Shown piece after piece: positions 25,448-32,610 of a stretch of 64,000 nt of DNA. A program made the translations under genes and the position numbers. Origin of the DNA: Sphingobium sp. KCTC 72723 (GTDB taxonomy: Bacteria; Pseudomonadota; Alphaproteobacteria; Sphingomonadales; Sphingomonadaceae); contig NZ_CP060388.1 of NCBI RefSeq assembly GCF_014280435.1, positions 806,001 to 870,000 on the forward strand, written 5' to 3'. Position 1 is the stretch's first letter, and each line of letters starts with the position of its first letter. The notes beneath the pieces were generated by a model. The model was not told the DNA's origin. It did no database searches and saw only the letters and a program-made list of their open reading frames with translations.

Positions 25448-25640
25448 TAGTGAAACCCCTGAGAAAAAGTCCTTCCTCAAAACCGTCCTCGTCGGCACCG
25501 GTCGCTTCATCAAAATCGCTTGGACCATTCCGGCGGTCAAAAGCCTTCTCATGACCAACCTCATTCGACTGGGTGTGTCGGGTACGGTAATCGCGGTAGC
25601 AGTGGCTCTGGGTGATGCGTACAGCACGGGCGGGCTTTAA
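25440..25640 (+). CDS. small membrane protein, possible lysis accessory
   Basis: 66 aa, starting inside the end of the previous gene. A charged N-terminus (about 20 residues) precedes a hydrophobic helix near residues 45-60 (LGVSGTVIAVAVALGDA). The next gene is another small membrane protein starting in its stop codon. An antiholin/holin pairing is plausible but unproven. Confidence 0.5.
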   Translation: MSDSETPEKKSFLKTVLVGTGRFIKIAWTIPAVKSLLMTNLIRLGVSGTVIAVAVALGDAYSTGGL

Positions 25641-25822
25641 TGAGAGAACATGCTGTAGAAGCTGTAACCGCAGCCGGTGACATCGTTTCAGTCAGCGTCG
25701 TTATCGCAACGCTAGCTCAGATACTCCCCTCCATCGCGGCACTGTTTACAGTTATCTGGACAGCCATTCGAATTTACGAAACAGCCACGGTACAAGGCTG
25801 GCTAGGTAAAAAGCCCGATTGA
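25640..25822 (+). CDS. candidate holin-like small membrane protein
   Basis: 60 aa with one long hydrophobic stretch (about residues 15-45, VSVSVVIATLAQILPSIAAL then FTVIWTAI) that can make one or two membrane spans, and a short basic tail GKKPD. Size and charge pattern fit holins. It is last of an overlapping trio and followed by a strong hairpin. No endolysin is adjacent, which weakens the call. Confidence 0.45.
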   Translation: MREHAVEAVTAAGDIVSVSVVIATLAQILPSIAALFTVIWTAIRIYETATVQGWLGKKPD

Positions 25823-25828
25823 TAGAAA

Positions 25829-25855
25829 ACCCGGAGAACAATACGTTCTCCGGGT
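25829..25855. terminator. 11-bp hairpin between convergent genes
   Basis: ACCCGGAGAAC (25829-25839) pairs with GTTCTCCGGGT (25845-25855), loop AATAC. It lies between the holin-like gene (plus) and the gene ending at 25895 (minus), so it can serve both strands. No T-run. Confidence 0.6.
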
Positions 25856-25894
25856 AGGCACCGCTTGAGCAGCTCTGTTAAAGCGCAGCACCCA

Positions 25895-26365
25895 TCAGTA
25901 TTTAAGTGGCGGGTTCACCCAACGTTCGGCTTGTTCGGCTCGCTTCAACATCCATGACATGCGCGGCTTTCCCTTTGGTCCGTTGAACGACCATAGAGAG
26001 CCATCAACAGGAACGTTCCAGTTATCGACAGCGACCGGATAGCGGAAATTGGCACGGCTCAGGCAGCGGCGCAGCATGGATGATTTGAAAGCACCCAACC
26101 CAATGTCCCGACATAGCTCTACGATTATATCGAAACGAAACTGGGCAATGTCGGCCTTGATCATTTTACGAACGGCCTTTTCATAGGCATCCTTTGGTTC
26201 GGCCTCATCCAAAGCCTCAAGGCGCTTCCACTGCTTTTGTGGAATGAGAAGTGCAGACCCAGCATATCCCTCGCGCAGACGCTCATCAATGAACGACCCT
26301 CTGACGCCGGATTGCTTTTGCCACTGCTCTTTAGACTGGGTGACACCATTGATCGTTATATCCAT
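25895..26365 (-). CDS. phage protein with AP2/NUMOD-like N-terminus
   Basis: 156 aa. Residues 1-42 (ITINGVTQSKEQWQKQSGV, then FIDERLREGYAGSALLIP) follow the pattern of the short DNA-binding segments found in phage HNH/GIY-YIG-associated NUMOD or AP2-like domains (TINGxxxSxxEWxxxxGxxxxTxxxRLxxGxxxxxAL). The remaining 110 residues carry no nuclease motif I can see. A sense-oriented TAAATA ends 5 nt before the start, and there is no Shine-Dalgarno site. A regulator or DNA-binding protein is the likely role. Confidence 0.5.
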   Translation of the reverse strand: MDITINGVTQSKEQWQKQSGVRGSFIDERLREGYAGSALLIPQKQWKRLEALDEAEPKDAYEKAVRKMIKADIAQFRFDIIVELCRDIGLGAFKSSMLRRCLSRANFRYPVAVDNWNVPVDGSLWSFNGPKGKPRMSWMLKRAEQAERWVNPPLKY

Positions 26366-26370
26366 GCAGG

Positions 26371-26376
26371 TATTTA
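26371..26376 (-). promoter_or_regulatory. TAAATA motif on minus strand
   Basis: Read on the minus strand this is GTGTAAATACCTGC followed immediately by the ATG at 26365, a 5-nt gap. It shows that the motif follows gene orientation and is not just a plus-strand base-composition effect. Confidence 0.55.
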
Positions 26377-26495
26377 CACCCTTGAAACAGTGACATTCTC
26401 CAAATCAGCAGTTTTAGACCCGTTTGACCCCTGTTTTGATGCTTCTGGGATCAATACGAGTGCAGCCAGTGAGGTTGCACTTAAAGGAGAATATC

Positions 26496-27242
26496 ATGCA
26501 GAAGATCACCCTTTCCCGTTTCGATAAAAATCGCAATTATGGCCTTCGTGACAGCTACATCGCGTGCGTCGATAGTTCAGCAAATTGCTATGGCATAATG
26601 GCCTACATGGAGAATAGTAGAGACCGCCTCATGCAGTTTAATGATGAACCGCGCGCATGGTCATTCGCGTCATGGAAGAAGGGCGAGAACACCAAAGCCA
26701 ATCTGATCGAAGCATCAGCGATCATACTCGAATATCCGCTGTCCGCGTGGGAACGTCTCGCATCAAAAATGTTGGAAACTGGCTATACCCATTTCTGGGT
26801 ATCGACAGAGACAAAAACAGCCAACACGATCAGCCTCATCATCCCGCTCGCTTCAAGCGTTGGCACTGCGCACTATGAAAGGCTTGCGGCTGTATTCGTG
26901 CAGAAGCTGGATGAATATGAATTGGTTGATGGATGCCTCGCCGCCACCCACTTGATCCACGTCTACGCTACCAGTGTCATTGATAAGGTCGAGGGCTACC
27001 GGGGATGCTTGGACCCTTTGCTTTATGTGAAGATGACCGCGAGGCAGTACCAGCGCGATGCAAAGGTGTTTTATGGCAAGATGCCAAAAGCCGCAGCGGT
27101 GCATTTGTCTCCACCAGTCGTGACATCAGCGGATTATATCACGGATGATAACAACTTGTTCCTGTTCCCATTGACCGAAAAGGAGCGTCAACAGCGTGCC
27201 ACTGACGCGCTACTTGATAGCATGGGTATCAAGGAAAGATAA
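26496..27242 (+). CDS. phage protein resembling primase-polymerase fold
   Basis: 248 aa from the ATG at 26496 with AAAGGAGAA upstream. Residues 62-160 run KANLIEASAIILEYPLS, then AWERLASKMLETGYTHFWVS, then SLIIPLASSVGTAHYERLAA, then LVDGCLAATHLIHVYATS. This order resembles the PrimPol-like domain of Rep proteins (KxN...lDhD, yxxYxTxSh, RhhhPLxxPhxxxxYxxh, D...hYxPs). The expected Asp pair is replaced by LEYPL, so activity may be lost. Remote similarity only. Confidence 0.4.
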   Translation: MQKITLSRFDKNRNYGLRDSYIACVDSSANCYGIMAYMENSRDRLMQFNDEPRAWSFASWKKGENTKANLIEASAIILEYPLSAWERLASKMLETGYTHFWVSTETKTANTISLIIPLASSVGTAHYERLAAVFVQKLDEYELVDGCLAATHLIHVYATSVIDKVEGYRGCLDPLLYVKMTARQYQRDAKVFYGKMPKAAAVHLSPPVVTSADYITDDNNLFLFPLTEKERQQRATDALLDSMGIKER

Positions 27243-27252
27243 TTCGTCAGAG

Positions 27253-27276
27253 GCCCGACAGCTATGGTTGTCGGGC
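27253..27276. terminator. 8-bp hairpin after 26496-27242 gene
   Basis: GCCCGACA (27253-27260) pairs with TGTCGGGC (27269-27276) around an 8-nt loop, 11 bp past the stop codon. It is followed by the left arm of the next start-masking repeat, repeating the terminator-then-motif layout. Confidence 0.55.
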
Positions 27277-27317
27277 TTCGCCATATCTGCGTGAAATGGT
27301 AAGTAGATGATGGCGAA
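27277..27317 (+). promoter_or_regulatory. TAAGTA in loop of 8-bp start-sequestering repeat
   Basis: TTCGCCAT (27277-27284) pairs perfectly with ATGGCGAA (27310-27317), the first bases of the downstream gene including its start codon. TAAGTA is at 27300-27305 in the loop, 4 nt before the ATG at 27310. No Shine-Dalgarno site. Confidence 0.5.
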
Positions 27318-27627
27318 AATCACATCATCTCTCATCGAACTCGACCGCGCAGCAGACACTCTATTGCCCCTCACATTCAGGGACAAAGTGACCAAGCAAC
27401 CGATCGACATCTCTGGCGCGGACATCAAGTTCGTCGTCAAGAGCGGCTTCACTCTCATCCCCGAAATCGATCCCAGCAATCCACTGGGTCGGCTGCTTCA
27501 TTTCACAGAAGCTCATGCTGCCCAGCTTAGCAGCAAAGCCAAACCGTTCATGGTCACGCGCACGGTCGATGGCATGGATCAGGTGCTATGGCGTGGTGAA
27601 ATTGTCGCGGTTGGCTTCACGCAATGA
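27310..27627 (+). CDS. putative baseplate/fibre attachment protein
   Basis: 105 aa from ATG 27310 (an ATG at 27307 is also in frame; 27310 keeps the 4-nt spacing to TAAGTA). A beta-sandwich-like pattern ([19 protein letters not shown], then [18 protein letters not shown]) resembles N-terminal domains of phage baseplate proteins that anchor receptor-binding fibres. It overlaps the start of the collagen-like fibre gene. Confidence 0.5.
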   Translation: MAKITSSLIELDRAADTLLPLTFRDKVTKQPIDISGADIKFVVKSGFTLIPEIDPSNPLGRLLHFTEAHAAQLSSKAKPFMVTRTVDGMDQVLWRGEIVAVGFTQ

Positions 27628-28049
27628 TCGAAGTTCAACTGGCGCAGTTCAGCGTAGAAATCCTAGTCGGCGATGTGCCGGAAATTGTCGTAGAGGCCAC
27701 AGCAGCTACTGAACTGGTAATCGAGGCCAGCAATATCCCCGGTCCACGTGGGCCAGCCGGTGAAACAGGGCCACAAGGCATCGCGGGTCCACAAGGGCCA
27801 GCCGGTGAGACAGGACCGCAAGGCATCCCCGGTGACAGTATCACAGGACCAATGGGACCAGCAGGAGCAACTGGACCACAGGGACCAATCGGACCAGCCG
27901 GAGAAAGCATCACTGGACCACAGGGACCTCAGGGGCCGCAAGGCATCGCAGGGCCGCAAGGACCACAAGGCGAACCCGGAACAACGGGAGCCACTGGACC
28001 ACAAGGTGCGCGGCGACAACTACGATGGCCGGTTGAGCGGCGACTATGA
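27624..28049 (+). pseudogene. collagen-like tail fibre, 5' part (IS-interrupted)
   Basis: The native frame runs 27624-28006: about 40 residues of beta-rich N-terminus ([16 protein letters not shown]), then about 28 Gly-X-Y triplets ([16 protein letters not shown] type) with two short breaks (GDSITGP, GESITGP), which would trimerise into a collagen-like shaft. The IS21-family element enters at 28007, so the open frame gains a foreign tail ([13 protein letters not shown]) and stops at 28049. The natural continuation is at 30803-31856. Confidence 0.85.
28000..28006 (+). repeat. IS21 target-site duplication, left copy
   Basis: CACAAGG immediately left of the element; the identical 7 bp occurs at 30796-30802. 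The length is within the 4-8 bp range of the IS21 family. One copy belongs to the original codons for PQG in the collagen-like repeat. Confidence 0.8.
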
Positions 28050-28221
28050 TGGCCGGTAGGATCGGTTGTCTGGTCTGATCGTAGGGAGGGGCGCAGCCCC
28101 GACCGGAGAGCGGACCAGACAACCGGTGGCGATCTTTTTCCCCTTCTTTCGGGGGGCAGATCGGGGCTGTGGCGGGCGGTGGTATCGGAACACTCATCGA
28201 ACAACGAGCGATGGGTTTGCG

Positions 28222-29727
28222 ATGCCGGGCCACCACATTTCCGATCAGCAGGTATTTCTCTTCATGACCCATCGTCGCCAACACACCCAGGCCGTCGCGG
28301 CTGCCAAGGCCGGTATCAGCGAACGCAGCGCACGCCGGATCGAGAACGATCCGCAGCTTCCGTCCCAGAAGAAGAAGGAGCGCCACTGGCGCACCCGCGC
28401 CGATCCGCTCGAGCCATTCTGGCCACGTATAGAGGAGTTGCTCCAGATCGACGGTATCATTGCCGTCACGGTCTTCGAGACGCTCCAGGACGAGTTCGGC
28501 GAGGATGCTGTTCCCGATGCGATACGACGAACACTGGAACGCCGGATCGCCCGCTGGCGGGCACTGCACGGCGGCGAGAAGGAGATCTTCTTCCCGCAGC
28601 ATCATGAGCCCGGTCGGCAGGGCCTGTCGGATTTCACGGTATGCGACAGTCTCAAGGTCACTGTTGCCGGCGAGACCCTGGCCTATCGCCTCTACCACTT
28701 CCGCTTGGCGGCGAGTGGCTGGGAGCATGCGGCTGTCGTGCTGGGCGGGGAGAGCTTTGCCGCCCTTTCGGAGCACCTGCAGGATGCGTTGTGGAAGCTG
28801 GGCGGTGCGCCGGCCGAACACCGCAGCGATTCCCTGTCAGCCGCCTACAAAAACCTCGACGCCGATGCGCAGCGGGATTTCACCCGAAGCTATGACGAGC
28901 TGTGTCGTCATTACCGCATGCTTGCTACCCGCAACAACCGCGGCGAGGCGCACGAGAACGGATCGATCGAAGGTCCCCATGCCCATCTCAAGCGACGGCT
29001 CGATCAGGCCTTACGCCGGCGGGGCAGCCGCGATTTCGTCAGCATCGAGGCCTGGCGCGAGTTCGTTGAGGCGCAGGTCGCCAGACAGAACCGGCGGCAT
29101 GCTGCGCGCATCGATGCAGAACGCAGGGTACTCAAGGCGCTGCCCGCAAGGCGAACCACCGATTTCGCCATGGTCACCGTCGATGTCACCCGCAACGGCA
29201 CCGTCGCCATCGATCGGGTTACCTATTCGGTGCCTTCCCGCCTCGTCGGACGGCGCCTCAACGCGCATCTCTTTGACGATCGCATCGAGCTCTTCCTCGG
29301 CCCGGACAGGGTAATGTCCACGCCGCGTGTGCGGATCAGTCATCCCCACCGGGGGCATAGCATCGATTTCCGGCACATGATCGGTAACCTGCGCCGCAAG
29401 CCCGGTGCACTGCGCAACCTCGTCTACCGCGAAGCCCTCTTCCCCGATCACGCCTACCGGCGGGCCTGGCAAGCCTTCGATGCCCAACTCGATGGACGGC
29501 AGGCCTGCCGCGATGCCGTCGCGCTGCTCGATATCGCCGCCAGGGGCGACTGTGTCGACGTGCTGGCCCGGCGGATCGATGAGGCTCTCGACAGCGGGCG
29601 CTTGCCCGATGTCGAGAGCCTCAGGGACGAGTTCCTGCCAACCGCAAGATCGCAGCGCGATGTCGCTATCCCGCCACCCGATCTGCACAGCTACAACAGC
29701 CTGATCGCCAGCGGGGAGGTGCACTGA
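28222..29727 (+). CDS. istA: IS21-family transposase IstA
   Basis: 501 aa from the ATG at 28222; the frame is open back to 28066, but that part reads through the terminal repeats. Residues 1-60 contain a helix-turn-helix (AVAAAKAGISERSARRIE). The DDE catalytic core follows: an Asp in FTVCDSLKVT, an Asp in EHRSDSLSAA and a Glu in AHENGSIEG. The length is normal for the family. The stop overlaps istB (TGATGA), the usual coupling. Confidence 0.92.
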   Translation: MPGHHISDQQVFLFMTHRRQHTQAVAAAKAGISERSARRIENDPQLPSQKKKERHWRTRADPLEPFWPRIEELLQIDGIIAVTVFETLQDEFGEDAVPDAIRRTLERRIARWRALHGGEKEIFFPQHHEPGRQGLSDFTVCDSLKVTVAGETLAYRLYHFRLAASGWEHAAVVLGGESFAALSEHLQDALWKLGGAPAEHRSDSLSAAYKNLDADAQRDFTRSYDELCRHYRMLATRNNRGEAHENGSIEGPHAHLKRRLDQALRRRGSRDFVSIEAWREFVEAQVARQNRRHAARIDAERRVLKALPARRTTDFAMVTVDVTRNGTVAIDRVTYSVPSRLVGRRLNAHLFDDRIELFLGPDRVMSTPRVRISHPHRGHSIDFRHMIGNLRRKPGALRNLVYREALFPDHAYRRAWQAFDAQLDGRQACRDAVALLDIAARGDCVDVLARRIDEALDSGRLPDVESLRDEFLPTARSQRDVAIPPPDLHSYNSLIASGEVH

Positions 29728-30536
29728 TGACCCGCACCAAGGATCAGGCCGCCGCCGTACTGCCTACCCTGCTGAAGGCCTTGCGCCTGCCGAGCATCAA
29801 CCGCAACTGGAAGCGCCTCACCGACACCGCCGATCGCGATGGCTGGCCGGCCGCCAACCTGCTGGCCTCGCTTCTCGAGATCGAGATGGCTGATCGCTCC
29901 TCCCGGCGCATCCAGCGCCATCGCGACCAGTCCGGCTTGCCCGCAGGCAAGACCTTCGCCACCTTCGATTTCGACGCCGCCCCCGGCATCCGCAAACCGC
30001 ACCTCTTGTCCCTCGCCGCCGGTGACGACTGGATCGAGAACGGCGGCAACCTGCTGCTGTTCGGCCAGAGTGGGACCGGCAAGACGCACGCAGTTGCCGC
30101 CATTGGCCATGCCCTCATCGACACGGGGCGGCGCGTCCTGTTCTGCTCCACCACCGACATGGTCCAGAAGCTCCAGTCCGCGCGCCGCGACCTCAGCCTG
30201 CCCGCCATGCTCGACAAGCTCGACAAGTTCGATCTCATCGTGCTCGACGATCTGTCCTACGTCCGCAAGGACCAGGTCGAGACCAGCGCCTTGTTCGAGC
30301 TCATCGCCCACCGCTACGAACGCCACTCGCTCGCCATTACCGCCAACCAGCCATTTTCGGCATGGGACAACGTCTTCCCTGATCCCGCCATGACTGTCGC
30401 CGCGATCGACCGCCTCGTGCACCACTCGACCATCATCGAGATGAACGGCGAAAGCTACCGCAAGCGTTCCGCCGTCGCCCGCATCAACGCCGGCGATTAC
30501 GACCCGCCCAATGGCGCCCCGGACCGGCCATCATAA
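29727..30536 (+). CDS. istB: IS21-family helper ATPase IstB
   Basis: 269 aa AAA+ ATPase that chooses the target and assists IstA. Walker A GQSGTGKTH near residues 112-120, Walker B DLIVLDDLSYV near 170, and a conserved C-terminal HHSTIIEMNGESYR. It overlaps istA by one base. Full length, no disruption. Confidence 0.93.
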   Translation: MTRTKDQAAAVLPTLLKALRLPSINRNWKRLTDTADRDGWPAANLLASLLEIEMADRSSRRIQRHRDQSGLPAGKTFATFDFDAAPGIRKPHLLSLAAGDDWIENGGNLLLFGQSGTGKTHAVAAIGHALIDTGRRVLFCSTTDMVQKLQSARRDLSLPAMLDKLDKFDLIVLDDLSYVRKDQVETSALFELIAHRYERHSLAITANQPFSAWDNVFPDPAMTVAAIDRLVHHSTIIEMNGESYRKRSAVARINAGDYDPPNGAPDRPS

Positions 30537-30795
30537 TTGTCGCTGGCTTCGCGCTCGGGAGCACCCTTGCTGAGGCAACGGGTAATTGTCGCCAGCGGCA
30601 ATTACATGCCAACCATCCCATGCGCTTCAAACCCTCGCTTCCGGCCAGCGCCAGCGACAATTACCCAGCGTCGTAATTGTCGCTCGACGGTTGCTCCTCG
30701 CAACAGCAAATGGTAGCCAGAATTCACCAACCGGCGCGGCCACCTATCGGCCATCAAAATTGACGCCGACCGGACACCGTAATCGTCGCGCTACA
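30537..30795. repeat. IS21 right end with multiple terminal repeats
   Basis: A 259-bp non-coding end of the element. It contains several copies of a TAATTGTCGCT/CAGCGACAATTA motif in both orientations, then the terminal inverted repeat ending at 30795. Such repeats are transposase-binding sites in IS21 elements. Confidence 0.7.
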
Positions 30796-30802
30796 CACAA
30801 GG
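30796..30802 (+). repeat. IS21 target-site duplication, right copy
   Basis: CACAAGG, identical to 28000-28006. Deleting the element together with one copy restores the reading frame of the fibre gene exactly. Confidence 0.8.
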
Positions 30803-31856
30803 CGAACCCGGAACACCGGCACCAGTGGGCTTACCAACACTCGATGCGTTGGCCATTTACGGCGATGGCAGCGATGGCGATGTTACAATCGCGAGTTTGG
30901 TCAACCTGACCCGTGACATGTATTATAACAATCTGACCATCACTAGCACGGGCATACTCAACACCACGATGTTCCATGTCTATGTGGCTGGCACTCTCGA
31001 TCTATCAGATGCAACAGCCAACAGCATCCGACCAAACGTCACCGGCAACGGACAATCGAGCGGCAGCGCAAGTGGCGGCACATCAGGCGCAGTAACGGGT
31101 TCCTCGGCATCAACCAGCGTAGGCGCTTCTGGCGTTGCTGGTGGCGCAAGCACGGCCACGACAGGAAACAACGGCTCATCAGCGGGCAGCGTCGCAATCC
31201 TTGGTGGTGGTCATGGTGGCATGAGCGGTGCAGGCGGCGATGGCGTGAATACCGCAGGCTCAAGTCGTGCAGTGAACGCTTCGGTGCCTTTCGCAGTCCG
31301 TCGATATGTCGCAAGCCTTGTTCGTGGCATCGTGTTCGTAGCTGGTGGTCAAGGTGGCAGTGGCGGCAGCGGTGGTGGCGGTAACGGCACAAATACCGGC
31401 GGTGGCGGTGGCGGCGGTGGAGCCGGTGGTGCGAACGTTTATCTAGCAGCCCGACATATCATCCCCGGCAGCACCACAGGCGTAATCACCAGCCGTGGTG
31501 GCAATGGTGGCAACGGAAGAACCGCAAGCACCTCAGGAACAGGTGGCGGTGGTGGTGGAGCCGGTGGCGGCGGTGGAATGATCTATCTGGTCTACCACAC
31601 CACATCAGCCGATCACCCAACGCTCATTACGAGCGAAGGCGGCACCGGTGGCAGCAGCGGCGGCGGAGCATCAGATGCGAAAGCTGGACGCGGTGGCGGC
31701 GGTGGTGGATCGGGACTGATAGTCGTCATCAACACCACGACAGCGACCCTCGTGGAAACTGCTCGTTTGGTCGGCACAACGCCGCCAACAAATAGCACCA
31801 ACATCAGCGCACCGGGTCTTGCTGGTGAAATCGGAACAGGCGGGGTTTGGCTATGA
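30803..31856 (+). pseudogene. collagen-like tail fibre, 3' part with Gly-rich tip
   Basis: The continuation of the 27624-28006 frame, starting EPGTPAPVGLPTLDAL. Together the two parts make a 478-codon gene. After a beta region (DGDVTIASLVNL) the protein carries many poly-glycine blocks (GGSGGSGGGG, GGGGGGGGAGG, GGGGGGAGGGGG) separated by beta strands, a layout seen in glycine-rich phage adhesin tips. A truncated product could start at ATG 30825, but no Shine-Dalgarno site is evident. The next small gene starts in its stop codon. Confidence 0.75.
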
Positions 31857-32014
31857 CGATTTATGATCGCTTCGGCAGGACGATAACCGAGATCGAACCA
31901 GATGTTTGGGAGAGCGAAGGCATCCGCTTAAAGGCACCGGGCAAAAGCCATGCTGTGATCATCGCGATCTTTGAAGGCATGTTGACCCCTTTGGAGCAAC
32001 CCGACGAGGAATAA
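31853..32014 (+). CDS. small hypothetical phage protein, 53 aa
   Basis: ATG at 31853 overlaps the TGA of the fibre gene (ATGA). 53 aa, acidic, ending LEQPDEE. The tight overlap and the codon frame support a real coupled gene. It may be a fibre chaperone or accessory subunit by position. Not recognised. Confidence 0.5.
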   Translation: MTIYDRFGRTITEIEPDVWESEGIRLKAPGKSHAVIIAIFEGMLTPLEQPDEE

Positions 32015-32069
32015 CGATCCATCGCAATCCATATTGCCATGTTCCTGGTTTGTTCCCTATCATGTTGCC

Positions 32070-32261
32070 ATGACCCACCCCGACTCACTTTGGCTCGCTC
32101 AGAGCCTTCTCCACGCGCCAGCATGGGCCAGAGTTGCCCTCACGGCACCCAACGAACGCCTTCGCGAACAGGCAGCAGTCGAACTCGCGCAAAGCATCAT
32201 GATAGCCATAGAGCATCCCCCGACGATCTGGGATCACAGGCAGATGATGCTGCCGCTGTGA
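32070..32261 (+). CDS. small DUF6771-like protein
   Basis: 63 aa from the ATG at 32070; the frame extends upstream, but without a better start. The core WARVALTAPNERLREQAAVELAQSIM resembles the short DUF6771 proteins that I associate with sphingomonad accessory regions. Helical, no catalytic motif. It lies at the right edge of the prophage with the next gene. Confidence 0.5.
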   Translation: MTHPDSLWLAQSLLHAPAWARVALTAPNERLREQAAVELAQSIMIAIEHPPTIWDHRQMMLPL

Positions 32262-32262
32262 T

Positions 32263-32556
32263 ATGGGCGCGAATGTCACGCTTAGAAATCTAGGCGATTA
32301 CGCTCGTCGGAAAGCAAATCTCTTCATCATCTGCAAATGTGGCCACTCAGGAGTTGTCGATGTCGAAAAGCTCAACCGCTGGTTCCTTGCCCACGGCTGG
32401 AACACCGCGATGGAAACCGTCGGAGCGCATTTACGATGCTCGCGCTGTCGGAGCCATCCTGAACGTTTTGCTCCATCGCCTCGACGCCCAGATCGGCCAG
32501 AATGGATGAGCAGCGAGGATGATTGGAAAAGACTTGTGAGGCGTCTCAGGAATTAA
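32263..32556 (+). CDS. zinc-ribbon-like hypothetical protein
   Basis: 97 aa, starting 2 nt after the previous stop. CKCGHSGVVDVEKLNRWF at residues 24-41 and LRCSRCRSHPER near residue 57 give a CxC...CxxC set that could bind zinc. It is coupled to the DUF6771-like gene. Last gene before the dprA junction. Function unknown; it may be a small DNA-associated accessory protein. Confidence 0.5.
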   Translation: MGANVTLRNLGDYARRKANLFIICKCGHSGVVDVEKLNRWFLAHGWNTAMETVGAHLRCSRCRSHPERFAPSPRRPDRPEWMSSEDDWKRLVRRLRN

Positions 32557-32610
32557 TCAGTTAAATCAGTGCATTGTGTGGCGTGCAACTGTTGACGCTT
32601 GCATCCGCGA
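32557..32610. other. prophage/host junction (attR region) in dprA
   Basis: After the last phage gene, the sequence becomes host coding sequence at about 32590-32600, where CIREGAILVQ matches the conserved LIREGA segment of DprA. The attachment core probably includes ATCCGCGAGGGC-type bases shared by the phage and dprA. It cannot be defined because attL lies outside the window. Confidence 0.55.

Larger units (their letters stand above)
28007..30795 (+). mobile_element. IS21-family insertion sequence
   Basis: 2,789 bp from TG at 28007 to CA at 30795, carrying istA and istB with overlapping stop/start. The ends match as imperfect terminal inverted repeats (12 of the first 18 bases; the shared part is GCGAC-A-TACG). 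Additional copies of a TAATTGTCGCT-type repeat occur inside the right end (near 30534, 30582, 30655, 30675), typical of IS21 multiple terminal repeats. It sits in a phage fibre gene with a 7-bp direct repeat. It looks complete and potentially active, being more GC-rich than the phage around it. Confidence 0.9.

Noticed and set aside
27750-28000. CRISPR-like or tandem repeat array
   Set aside because: The short repeats are codons of Gly-X-Y triplets in a coding frame, with no spacers or leader.
28066-28221. Longer IstA start
   Set aside because: The extra codons run through the element end; ATG 28222 gives the usual IstA N-terminus.
32557-32610. tRNA gene as attachment site
   Set aside because: No cloverleaf sequence is present; the flanking host sequence is dprA.
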